Shown here: positions 1 through 5,394 of the stretch, in pieces
Layout of the letters: every line of letters starts with the position of its first letter
Position numbering within the stretch: the stretch's first letter is position 1
Assembly: GCA_947175285.1 (NCBI GenBank)
Contig: CAMWMM010000276.1
Span: 1-6,733 of the forward strand
Length of the DNA: 6,733 bases
Source of the DNA: an uncultured Lachnospiraceae bacterium
GTDB lineage: Bacteria; Bacillota_A; Clostridia; Lachnospirales; Lachnospiraceae
Direction: 5' to 3'
The notes under the pieces: model-generated
The model's input: only the letters and a program-made list of their open reading frames with translations
The model's database searches: none
What the model was told of the DNA's origin: nothing
Made by a program: the position numbers and the translations under genes

Positions 1-112
1 TTCATATCTTATATTTCAGATAAATTTCGTCAGATACCTACAAAAAACCAACCGTCACTTTTTTATATTTTCTTGCATATTGTAGATATTTTACCGAATT
101 TTTACAAATTTC

Positions 113-141
113 TATGTTTTATCCTAAATATATGGTATGAT
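113..141 (+). promoter_or_regulatory. Possible extended -10 promoter for the membrane protein gene
   Basis: TATGAT at 136-141 is preceded by TGG at 133-135, matching an extended -10 (TGn) element. The region 17 bp upstream (113-118, TATGTT) is a poor -35, so recognition would rely on the extended -10. The surroundings are very AT-rich, which makes chance matches likely. It lies about 40 bp upstream of the ATG at 184. Nothing else recognisable was seen in 1-112. Confidence 0.35.
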
Positions 142-183
142 ACTAAAGAATTTAATAAATCACATCTGAAAGGAGTATTTTTC

Positions 184-1314
184 ATGAATACTAACAAAAA
201 ATTCTATCAAAAAAACTGGTTCATCTATTTATGTATGCTTCTCTTTCCTCCTGCCGGAGTCATTCTTATGTGGGTTTTTAACAAAGAATCTTCTACTAAG
301 TTTAAAGGAATTATTTCTGCCGTTGCTGCGATCTGGTTTATCTTTTTACTTTGTTCACCCTCATCAACTCCAACTGATACCGAAAAGACTGTTTCAAATG
401 AAGACTCCCTTATAGCGGAAAGTACTGTTTCAAATGAAGACTCCCTTATAGCAGAAAGCACCTCAGTTGAATCAGAAACGTTTACCGAATTTACAAATGA
501 TTCCCAAATTGAACAGGAATCCATAACAACACTTGAATCCAATTCAGAAATCAGTATTGACAATAGTGCTGATAATACTTTACAATCCTCTGGTCAGGGT
601 ATTGAGAAATCAACAGAATTATTTGAACAAGTGTATGTTCCATACGCTAATCGGGAAAAAGCCTTTGCTTTTTACGCTGTAAAAACTTTTGTAAGTACTC
701 TTGGATACGAAATAGAGATTACAGAACCAAGCGAGGACGTTTTGGGTGAAATTAAAATTATAGATACTAATGGAGATTATGTATACCTCACTTTTTATCC
801 CGTCAATGATATTGAAACAATTACACTTGTAAACTATCACCGTGCTGAAACTAATTGTGAAGTTTCAATGGAAAATTATTCCGCTGATAGTTCGCCACAA
901 CTTGATTCATTTGCAACACATATCATTGGCGAAGCCCCTGTCGAAGTGACGGGCACAGATGAGCAACGCAATTTTCTATTCAATAGGAATGTTGAATCAG
1001 AATCTTCCTCAACACCAGAATCCGATTTAGAAATCTCAACAGACAATACTGTACAGTCTTCTGATCAGAGTGCCAACACATCAAATGATACGGAAGTTTC
1101 GACTACTGTCAGCAATAATTTTGATACATATAACAACACTGATCAGCAAAATGCAACTGCCCAATATGTGCTAAATACGAATACCAAAAAAATACACATT
1201 CCCTCCTGCAGCTCTGTGCCTACAATATCACCTAAAAACTATTCAACATCAAACTTGTCGATTTCAGAACTTGAAGCACAAGGATATCAACGATGCGGTA
1301 GGTGCTTAAAGTAA
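184..1314 (+). CDS. Membrane-anchored protein with Ser/Thr/Glu-rich linkers and C-terminal putative zinc site, function unknown
   Basis: I do not recognise a named gene. The ATG at 184 is chosen because AAAGGAG (169-175) sits 8 bp upstream; the frame is open further upstream but without a ribosome binding site. The product is 376 residues. Residues 12-33 and 42-58 are hydrophobic, giving two likely membrane segments; the first has a Pro-rich kink and LMW motif common in small Firmicutes membrane proteins. Residues 60-148 are an acidic Ser/Thr-rich linker with a perfect 12-residue tandem repeat (69-92). Residues about 150-263 form a folded, less biased domain I cannot place. A second Ser/Thr-rich linker (about 270-325) resembles the first. 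Residues 328-376 match a tail seen at the end of clostridial secreted nucleases and related proteins, with H338, C342, C371 and C374 as likely metal ligands. The tail alone does not imply nuclease activity. The C-terminal domains are probably extracellular. Confidence 0.8.
   Translation: MNTNKKFYQKNWFIYLCMLLFPPAGVILMWVFNKESSTKFKGIISAVAAIWFIFLLCSPSSTPTDTEKTVSNEDSLIAESTVSNEDSLIAESTSVESETFTEFTNDSQIEQESITTLESNSEISIDNSADNTLQSSGQGIEKSTELFEQVYVPYANREKAFAFYAVKTFVSTLGYEIEITEPSEDVLGEIKIIDTNGDYVYLTFYPVNDIETITLVNYHRAETNCEVSMENYSADSSPQLDSFATHIIGEAPVEVTGTDEQRNFLFNRNVESESSSTPESDLEISTDNTVQSSDQSANTSNDTEVSTTVSNNFDTYNNTDQQNATAQYVLNTNTKKIHIPSCSSVPTISPKNYSTSNLSISELEAQGYQRCGRCLK
388..459 (+). repeat. Two tandem 36-bp units inside the membrane protein gene
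   Basis: Units 388-423 and 424-459 are in frame and encode the same 12 residues (TVSNEDSLIAES) twice. They differ at only two third-codon positions (GCG/GCA and AGT/AGC), which indicates recent duplication. They lie in the linker just after the second membrane segment, where a length change would be tolerated. Confidence 0.95.
535..1071 (+). repeat. Diverged repeat of linker segment flanking the central domain
   Basis: Codons at 535-600 and 1018-1071 encode similar acidic Ser-rich stretches. Both begin Glu-Ser, share Glu-Ile-Ser then Asp-Asn, and end in a Gln-Ser-Ser-x-Gln pattern; the first copy has four extra residues. They bracket the central domain (about 631-972), suggesting that the linker was duplicated or that the central domain was inserted within it. 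The feature span covers both copies and the domain between them. Confidence 0.6.
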
Positions 1315-1437
1315 TTAACTACTAACCTTATGGAATATGATTTTAAAGAAAAATCAGAACGTGTTAATTTAGGTGGGTGTCCGAACTATTACATCAATCG
1401 AACACAGAAATGACGAGAATGAAGAAATAATGCCTAT
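1315..1437. other. Intergenic stretch without a supported gene
   Basis: A 27-codon open frame runs from an ATG at 1330 to a TGA at 1411-1413, but no ribosome binding site precedes it and I recognise no family, so it is not called as a gene. Nothing else was seen before the terminator hairpin. Confidence 0.5.
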
Positions 1438-1473
1438 TAGCCGGAAACTTTGCTAAAGTTTTCGGTTATTTTT
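1438..1473 (+). terminator. Strong intrinsic terminator
   Basis: Bases 1438-1451 pair with 1455-1468 to form a 14-bp stem closed by a three-base GCT loop, with two G-T wobbles and no mismatch. A run of five T follows (1469-1473). It would end transcription of the upstream membrane protein gene and insulate the hicAB promoter that begins about 20 bp later. Confidence 0.88.
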
Positions 1474-1487
1474 CGCGCTTTTCTTTT

Positions 1488-1510
1488 ATACGTATTGACG
1501 CGATACGTAT
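1488..1510. promoter_or_regulatory. Twin palindromic boxes, candidate HicAB operator
   Basis: The palindrome ATACGTAT occurs at 1488-1495 and 1503-1510, each followed by T, with a 15-bp period. The first abuts and overlaps the -35 hexamer and the second lies in the promoter spacer. Binding there would block RNA polymerase. HicB proteins with a C-terminal DNA-binding domain commonly repress their own promoter, so HicB or HicAB is the most likely ligand; this is inference from position. Confidence 0.6.
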
Positions 1511-1523
1511 TACATGTTATTAT
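1495..1523 (+). promoter_or_regulatory. Promoter of the hicAB (and possibly recombinase) transcript
   Basis: TTGACG (1495-1500) and TATTAT (1518-1523) are separated by 17 bp, and TGT at 1515-1517 adds an extended -10 element. This is a near-consensus vegetative promoter. The hicA ribosome binding site AAGGGAGGT follows at 1532-1540. Confidence 0.75.
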
Positions 1524-1547
1524 AATAATGCAAGGGAGGTAACACAA

Positions 1548-1739
1548 ATGCCATTAAAACCAAGAGAAATGGAAAAATTAATCCTTGCAGACGGGTGGAT
1601 TTTCAAGAATCAGGAAGGTTCCCACAGAAATTACATACATCCAACAAAACCTGGAAAAGTCACAATACCTTTTCATCAAGGCAAAGACTTAAACAAGAAA
1701 ACTGAAAATTCCATCAGAAGGCAGGCAGGGCTTAAATAG
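1548..1739 (+). CDS. hicA: HicA-family mRNA interferase toxin
   Basis: The 63-residue product has the size and pattern of HicA toxins, small double-stranded-RNA-binding-fold proteins that cleave mRNA and tmRNA when not bound by HicB. It shows the N-terminal helix ending in DGW (15-17), the Gly-Ser-His signature (24-26) with H26 as the expected catalytic histidine, a His-Pro turn (31-32), the strand VTIPF (38-42) and the C-terminal helix ending near QAGL. No key residue appears missing, so the toxin looks intact. The ATG is preceded by AAGGGAGGT 7 bp upstream. The stop lies inside a hairpin (1720-1750), and hicB follows 39 bp later. The order toxin then antitoxin is the usual one for hicAB. 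A twin-palindrome operator overlaps the promoter. Confidence 0.92.
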   Translation: MPLKPREMEKLILADGWIFKNQEGSHRNYIHPTKPGKVTIPFHQGKDLNKKTENSIRRQAGLK

Positions 1740-1750
1740 CCCTCCCTGTC
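1720..1750 (+). promoter_or_regulatory. Hairpin enclosing the hicA stop codon
   Basis: GGGCT at 1728-1732 pairs with AGCCC at 1738-1742 around a TAAAT loop. The stem continues outward through A-T, one C-C mismatch, and five or six further pairs to 1720/1750. The hicA stop TAG (1737-1739) falls at the loop and 3' arm. No T-run follows, so it is not a standard terminator. It could slow ribosomes, protect the mRNA 3' of hicA, or adjust hicB translation. Confidence 0.5.
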
Positions 1751-1778
1751 CTCCACATAAATCAGGAGGTGTAATAAT

Positions 1779-2207
1779 ATGTTATCAATGTATCCAGCTT
1801 GCTTTTTTTATGAAAATGATAGTTATTCTGTCGTATTCCCCGACCTAAACTATTTGGCAACTCAGGGCGACACTTTTGAGGAGGCTATGGAAATGGCTGT
1901 TGAATGTCTAGCAGGTTATCTTCACACCTGCAAAGTGGATGGTGATACTATTCCAAAACCATCTAAAATTTCAGATATTAACCCTGAATCCATAGCAAAG
2001 GAACTCGATCCCGATTCTCCCATATGTGAAACTTTTGTAAATATGGTAACCGTTGATGTGGATTCCTACGCTAAAGCTCATTTCGAAAAATCTGTCAAAA
2101 AGACTCTTACTATTCCGGCCTGGCTCAATACTGCTGCTTTGGAACAAAACATCAACTTTTCACAAGTACTTCAAGACGCATTAAAAACAAAGCTTCATCT
2201 AGGATAA
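1779..2207 (+). CDS. hicB: HicB-family antitoxin with C-terminal ribbon-helix-helix domain
   Basis: The 142-residue product matches HicB antitoxins, which bind and inhibit HicA and usually repress the operon. The N-terminal part (about 5-60) has the partial RNase H-like fold pattern: YSVVFPDL (16-23) followed by GDTFEEAMEMA (30-40) and a helix. The C-terminal part (about 107-139) reads as a ribbon-helix-helix DNA-binding domain: a strand KKTLTIP, a helix after AWLN, then NFSQVLQDALK. The ATG at 1779 is chosen over the one three codons later because AGGAGGT (1764-1770) is 8 bp upstream. The recombinase gene begins 40 bp downstream on the same strand with no terminator between, so the three genes may share a transcript. 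Confidence 0.92.
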   Translation: MLSMYPACFFYENDSYSVVFPDLNYLATQGDTFEEAMEMAVECLAGYLHTCKVDGDTIPKPSKISDINPESIAKELDPDSPICETFVNMVTVDVDSYAKAHFEKSVKKTLTIPAWLNTAALEQNINFSQVLQDALKTKLHLG

Positions 2208-2247
2208 CAACTTGCTTCAACCAAATATTCAATTTTGGAGGTTTTAT

Positions 2248-3714
2248 ATGCAGAATGGCTGCTTATATATCCGCGTATCCACCGATGAACAATTGGAGCT
2301 GTCCCCTGATGCCCAGGAGCGGCTCCTTCTGGAATACGCACACAAAAACAATATCTTAATAAACAAAGAACATATCTTTTTTGAAAACGGTATTTCTGGA
2401 AGAAAAGCGGATAAACGACCAGAATTTCAGAAAATGATTGCGCTCGCAAAGAGCAAAGAACGCCCCTTTGATGTGATTCTTGTATGGAAATTTTCCCGCT
2501 TTGCGCGCAATCAGGAAGAATCGATCGTCTACAAATCCTTGTTAAAACGCAATAATGTTGATGTGGTAAGCATCTCTGAGCCCCTTCCAGATGGTATGAT
2601 CGGCTCTCTTGTTGAGCGCATCTTTGAGTGGATGGACGAATACTACTCTATCAATCTAAGTGCCGAAGTAAAACGAGGCATGACAGAAAACGCCCTGCAT
2701 GGGAATTATCAGGGTTCTATGCCGTTTGGATACAAACATGTAGGATACAAAGAAGCTCCGATTGTGGACGAAGAACAAAGCCTGATTGTAAAACGTGTCT
2801 TTGCAATGTTTCTGGAAGGCAGTACTTTTACACAAATTGCCAGATGGTTAAATGCAAATAACTGCCGCACAATCCGCGGTCATGCTTTTGAAAGCAGAAC
2901 TGTACGTTATCTGCTGCAGAATCCTTTTTACATAGGAAAAGTGAGATGGAATTATTACGACCGCAGCAACAACTGCTTTCATGATGACAAAGATGTTATC
3001 ATTGCTGATGGCAGACATGAACCTATTATAGACATGGACACATGGGAACGGACTCAGGAACGTCTCGCAATAAAAATCCGTGAGTGTAAACCTCGCGATG
3101 TATCAACCTGCAAACACTGGCTTTCTGGAATACTTAGATGCTCTTCCTGCGGCGCCTCCCTTGCACATTCAAACATTAAAGGCAAAATCAGTTATTTCCA
3201 GTGCTACAAGTATACAAAAGGCACCTGCAAAGATTCACACTATGTTAATACAAAAAACGCTGAACAAAGCGTCATAACCGGGCTTGAAACTGTTCTCGAA
3301 AGTGGGAATATCTACCACCTGAACATTATAAAAAGTTCTAAGTCCGATGATGAGATTGCCCTGTTAAACAAAGCGATCGGCAAACTGGATGCAAAATTGG
3401 CGAAAATAAAAGCCGCCTACATTGACGGCATTGACACATTGGACGAATACAAGGACAATAAACATAGAATACTGCAGGAACGCGATCAGCTTACAGAAAA
3501 GATTAAGAAATTGACAGAAACCTCTCCTGCTGCCATATCCAAAGAGGACAGCATAGAAAAGCTTCTTGACAATATCCGCATATCACTTGAAATATTAAAG
3601 AATGAGAATGCAACTCATATAGAAAAAGGAAATGCCATCAGGAATATTGTAGAAAAGATTGTATATGACAAGACCGATAATTCATACAGTTTTTACTATT
3701 ATTCGCATGAATAA
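2248..3714 (+). CDS. Large serine recombinase (integrase/excisionase of the element)
   Basis: A complete 488-residue large serine recombinase. The ATG at 2248 is preferred to the upstream TTG (2212) because GGAGG (2237-2241) lies 6 bp before it. The resolvase-type catalytic domain starts with YIRVS, placing the nucleophile at S11. It continues with GISGRK (48-53) and KFSRFAR (81-87), where R84 and R87 match the conserved active-site arginines. The recombinase domain spans about residues 158-270 (PFGY at 159-162, NPFYIG at 225-230). A zinc ribbon follows with C298, C301, C319 and C327. The coiled-coil segment is about 367-425. The enzyme would cut and rejoin attachment sites for integration and, with a directionality factor, excision. 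No such factor is recognisable here. Its stop is only 26 bp from the cotJC junction at about 3741, supporting the view that it acts on that site. Confidence 0.95.
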   Translation: MQNGCLYIRVSTDEQLELSPDAQERLLLEYAHKNNILINKEHIFFENGISGRKADKRPEFQKMIALAKSKERPFDVILVWKFSRFARNQEESIVYKSLLKRNNVDVVSISEPLPDGMIGSLVERIFEWMDEYYSINLSAEVKRGMTENALHGNYQGSMPFGYKHVGYKEAPIVDEEQSLIVKRVFAMFLEGSTFTQIARWLNANNCRTIRGHAFESRTVRYLLQNPFYIGKVRWNYYDRSNNCFHDDKDVIIADGRHEPIIDMDTWERTQERLAIKIRECKPRDVSTCKHWLSGILRCSSCGASLAHSNIKGKISYFQCYKYTKGTCKDSHYVNTKNAEQSVITGLETVLESGNIYHLNIIKSSKSDDEIALLNKAIGKLDAKLAKIKAAYIDGIDTLDEYKDNKHRILQERDQLTEKIKKLTETSPAAISKEDSIEKLLDNIRISLEILKNENATHIEKGNAIRNIVEKIVYDKTDNSYSFYYYSHE

Positions 3715-3719
3715 AATTA

Positions 3720-3833
3720 TTATCTGTTAGTGCAATACAGACCTCCGTAAAGCGTGATAATTGTCTGTGCAATCTTTGGATTGGTCTGGGTAATTTTAAC
3801 CGGATACTGTAATCTCTTTTCATAATTCCACAT
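3720..3833 (-). pseudogene. cotJC: 5' fragment of cotJC, interrupted by the element
   Basis: CotJC is a manganese-catalase-like spore-coat protein, normally near 190-200 residues. The frame starts with ATG at 3833, sharing one base with the cotJB stop (TAATG), and has GGAGG at 3847-3843. The predicted protein begins MWNYEKRLQYPVKI and keeps the CotJC pattern through ITLYGG at residue 31. The family then continues with Pro-Asp-Gly-Glu-Leu, but here six unrelated codons lead to TAA at 3722-3720. The change falls at 3741, next to the serine recombinase gene. As it stands the product would be 37 residues and non-functional. If the element excises during sporulation the gene could be restored; if not, this is a disrupted coat gene. 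Confidence 0.88.
3737..3768. other. Inferred attachment-site junction of the serine-recombinase element
   Basis: On the + strand, ACCTCCGTA (3741-3749) is the last cotJC-like sequence, encoding Tyr-Gly-Gly on the minus strand. Sequence to the left no longer resembles cotJC. Serine recombinases exchange strands at a two-base core inside such a site; the exact core cannot be fixed from one end. A perfect 6-bp inverted repeat, ACAGAC (3737-3742) and GTCTGT (3763-3768), spans the junction with a 20-bp gap, and could be part of the recognition site or chance. Confidence 0.6.
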
Positions 3834-4117
3834 TAGTTATAGCCTCCTTCCCATGGCCAATCCTGTGTGGCCCATTTCCATTCCCTACTATCCATATCAA
3901 CGATGCTAAGTACAATCGGACCGTACTTTTCTGTATATTCCTTTACAAGCTTGTTTTTCATTGTGTTATACTGTTTAAAGTTCTCCATTGCCTGCTGGTC
4001 ATATGGATGCGTATCGAGATAAAGGTTCAGATCCTTCAACACGAAATCAATTTTGCTGATCTCCTGCAGCATCTTTTGCCGTTCTGAATCTATACATGGT
4101 TTACATCCTGCGTTCAT
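3833..4117 (-). CDS. cotJB: Spore coat protein CotJB
   Basis: The 94-residue product is a full-length CotJB. Its hallmarks are the helix containing ISKIDFVLKDLNLYLDTHP (about 20-38), a second helix leading to YTEKYGP, and the C-terminal WPWEGG. CotJB is a small component of the inner spore coat made in the mother cell. The N-terminus carries a CxxC (Cys-Lys-Pro-Cys) pair, which is not needed for the call. The ATG at 4117 overlaps the cotJA stop as ATGA, and a GGAGGAG stretch at 4133-4127 lies upstream within cotJA. Its own stop overlaps the cotJC start as TAATG, so the three genes should be translationally coupled. Confidence 0.94.
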   Translation of the reverse strand: MNAGCKPCIDSERQKMLQEISKIDFVLKDLNLYLDTHPYDQQAMENFKQYNTMKNKLVKEYTEKYGPIVLSIVDMDSREWKWATQDWPWEGGYN

Positions 4118-4287
4118 CCCTTCACTCTCCTCCCTAAAAATGGTTTGTTGAGTTCGGGAAATATCGTACCTGTCTTGAATGCCTCATCAAGATTTTCGTA
4201 CATGTTACAATTTCTCTGCCACGGTACATATGCCATCGCTACGGGAAACTGTTCCATATAGGACATCTGTGGTTTCCATTCCTGCAT
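4114..4287 (-). CDS. cotJA: Spore coat associated protein CotJA
   Basis: A 57-residue protein beginning MQEWKPQMSYMEQ. It contains the CotJA signature MAYVPWQ (about 18-24) followed by MYENLDEAFKTGTIFPELNK (about 29-48), the 'YG/TGT-lFPELdkPF' pattern typical of the family. The start at 4287 has AAGGAG at 4303-4298, 10 bp upstream. In Bacillus subtilis the cotJ operon is transcribed in the mother cell by sigma-E RNA polymerase and its products join the spore coat. Here it is the first gene of cotJA-cotJB-cotJC, and its TGA overlaps the cotJB ATG by four bases (ATGA). Confidence 0.92.
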   Translation of the reverse strand: MQEWKPQMSYMEQFPVAMAYVPWQRNCNMYENLDEAFKTGTIFPELNKPFLGRRVKG

Positions 4288-4326
4288 ATCTATACTGCTC
4301 CTTGTTGTTTTTGAATAGTTACTATC

Positions 4327-4353
4327 ATAATATGTCGGATTTTTGAAAATGCT
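4327..4353 (-). promoter_or_regulatory. Possible sigma-E-type promoter for cotJ operon
   Basis: On the minus strand CATATTAT (4334-4327) resembles the sigma-E -10 consensus CATACA-T. AGCATT (4353-4348), 13 bp further upstream, is a partial match to its -35. It lies about 40 bp before the cotJA start, between the protease stop and cotJA. The match is partial, and the operon could also be read through from upstream. Confidence 0.4.
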
Positions 4354-5380
4354 ACTGTTCTATCATCCTCCGAAAAGGCTTTGCATACAAAAAGCTGCCA
4401 AATATCACTCCATTCATCATCAGGGAGACCAGAAGTTCACCCCATGTCACTGTCTGGTTTTCAAGCACACTGAAAGTATAATTGTTCGAGATGATTGGAA
4501 TCAGATTATTGTTTAAATAATGCAGCACTACTGGAATCCAGATATTGTTTGTCTTCATGTATGCATATGCGAAGAAAATGCCAAGCGTAATGCAAGTAAT
4601 CTGCTGTGCCAGAACCATAGGAAGCTGGCTGTTTTGTGTATAGTAAAACAAGTCAACAGGAAGATGCCATATTCCCCACACAACGCCGAGCAGCAGCACG
4701 CCGCCGCGAACCCCGAATCGTTTCTGCATCAGAGGCTGCAGATAATACCGCCAGCCATACTCCTCACCGAAAAATGCAGTATACAACAAAAAGAAATTCA
4801 CAGGAAGCACTGCCAGTTGAAGCCATGTGTATGGACTCTTTACCAGGCTTCCAAAAACTGCCCATTCGCCGCTGATTAATTCCGCAATTACCGTCCGAAA
4901 TATATAAAGCGCCAAAAACAGGAAGATACAAAACCATGAGAACGTTCCGTTATTCCAGCATAAACCATATGCCCTGCGTTTTTCCTTCTTAGTTGCCAAT
5001 AAAATAAGTCCCCCCACAATGCTGGCACCGACAATCAGCAGTTGTCCTACCCACGACCATAAAGGGAGAACAATCCCATTGCCAGCATCTATGATCGCAT
5101 TGGAATTCAATATGGAAATGACTGCCAATGTGGCAAGCGCCACTGTCACACAAATAAAAAATACATAGAATACCTTGGGAATCATAGCATCATTTTTTCT
5201 TGTGCATAAGACAGCCATCATTACACCTGCCGCCGGATAAAACATCTGCGCATTAGGAAATATACCGAGATCAATATTCTTGTTATTCCCATACCACATC
5301 AATATTCCCATCAAAAAAGTGACACCATAAGCTACTGTAATATAGATGATCAGTTCCTTGTTTTTCTCCACACTCTTCAT
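4352..5380 (-). CDS. CPBP-family intramembrane glutamic protease
   Basis: A multi-pass membrane protein of 342 residues counting from the ATG at 5380. That start is favoured because AAAGGTG lies 6 bp upstream; a GTG at 5389 in the same frame sits inside the ribosome binding site. The C-terminal half carries the CPBP (CAAX protease and bacteriocin-processing, Abi) motifs: EExxxR with E206, E207 and R211, WGIWH with H239, and HYLNN with H287 and N291. All expected catalytic residues are present, so it is probably an active protease in the cytoplasmic membrane. The substrate is not evident. At least seven hydrophobic segments are visible. A disabled lipoprotein gene lies 14 bp upstream on the same strand and cotJA about 64 bp downstream. 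Bacterial members serve in immunity, peptide processing or membrane signalling; the context does not choose between these. Confidence 0.92.
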   Translation of the reverse strand: MKSVEKNKELIIYITVAYGVTFLMGILMWYGNNKNIDLGIFPNAQMFYPAAGVMMAVLCTRKNDAMIPKVFYVFFICVTVALATLAVISILNSNAIIDAGNGIVLPLWSWVGQLLIVGASIVGGLILLATKKEKRRAYGLCWNNGTFSWFCIFLFLALYIFRTVIAELISGEWAVFGSLVKSPYTWLQLAVLPVNFFLLYTAFFGEEYGWRYYLQPLMQKRFGVRGGVLLLGVVWGIWHLPVDLFYYTQNSQLPMVLAQQITCITLGIFFAYAYMKTNNIWIPVVLHYLNNNLIPIISNNYTFSVLENQTVTWGELLVSLMMNGVIFGSFLYAKPFRRMIEQ

Positions 5381-5394
5381 AAAATTCACCTTTC

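Larger units (their letters stand above)
1..3740. mobile_element. Right-hand portion of a serine-recombinase element inserted in cotJC
   Basis: The minus-strand cotJC reading frame begins normally at 3833 and loses CotJC similarity after the Tyr-Gly-Gly encoded at 3741-3749. Directly left of that point is the 3' end of a large serine recombinase, an enzyme class usually encoded beside its own attachment site. I therefore read everything left of about 3741 as inserted DNA. It carries the recombinase, hicAB and a membrane protein gene, all on the plus strand. The left end is not in the window, so total size and type (prophage, integrative element or small sporulation intervening element) are unknown. 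No phage structural or conjugation gene is visible. It is also possible that the true left boundary lies somewhere inside 1-2200; I saw no cotJC remainder there. Confidence 0.6.

Noticed and set aside
225..563. Minus-strand 112-codon open frame opposite the membrane protein gene, with an internal repeat
   Set aside because: Its repeat is simply the complement of the 36-bp duplication in the real gene; it has no ribosome binding site and no recognisable domain.
619..840. Minus-strand 73-codon open frame
   Set aside because: Lies opposite the central domain of the plus-strand gene; no family resemblance and no ribosome site.
1330..1413. Short 27-codon open frame in the gap before the terminator
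   Set aside because: No ribosome binding site and no known family; could be a gene relic but cannot be supported.
2212..2247. TTG start extending the recombinase by 12 residues
   Set aside because: The ATG at 2248 has a GGAGG at ideal spacing, and the serine recombinase family begins just before the YxRVS motif, so the extension is unlikely.
2195..2449. Minus-strand 84-codon open frame across the start of the recombinase
   Set aside because: Antisense to the well-supported catalytic domain; composition looks like a shadow.
2628..2861. Plus-strand 77-codon open frame inside the recombinase
   Set aside because: Alternate frame of a gene whose own frame carries all expected motifs.
3638..3823. 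Minus-strand 61-codon open frame starting MKRDYSIRL
   Set aside because: Out-of-frame reading of the cotJC start region; the cotJC frame from 3833 is the meaningful one, and this one runs antisense into the recombinase.
4520..4879. Plus-strand open frames of 119 and 79 codons
   Set aside because: Antisense to the CPBP motif region; no independent support.
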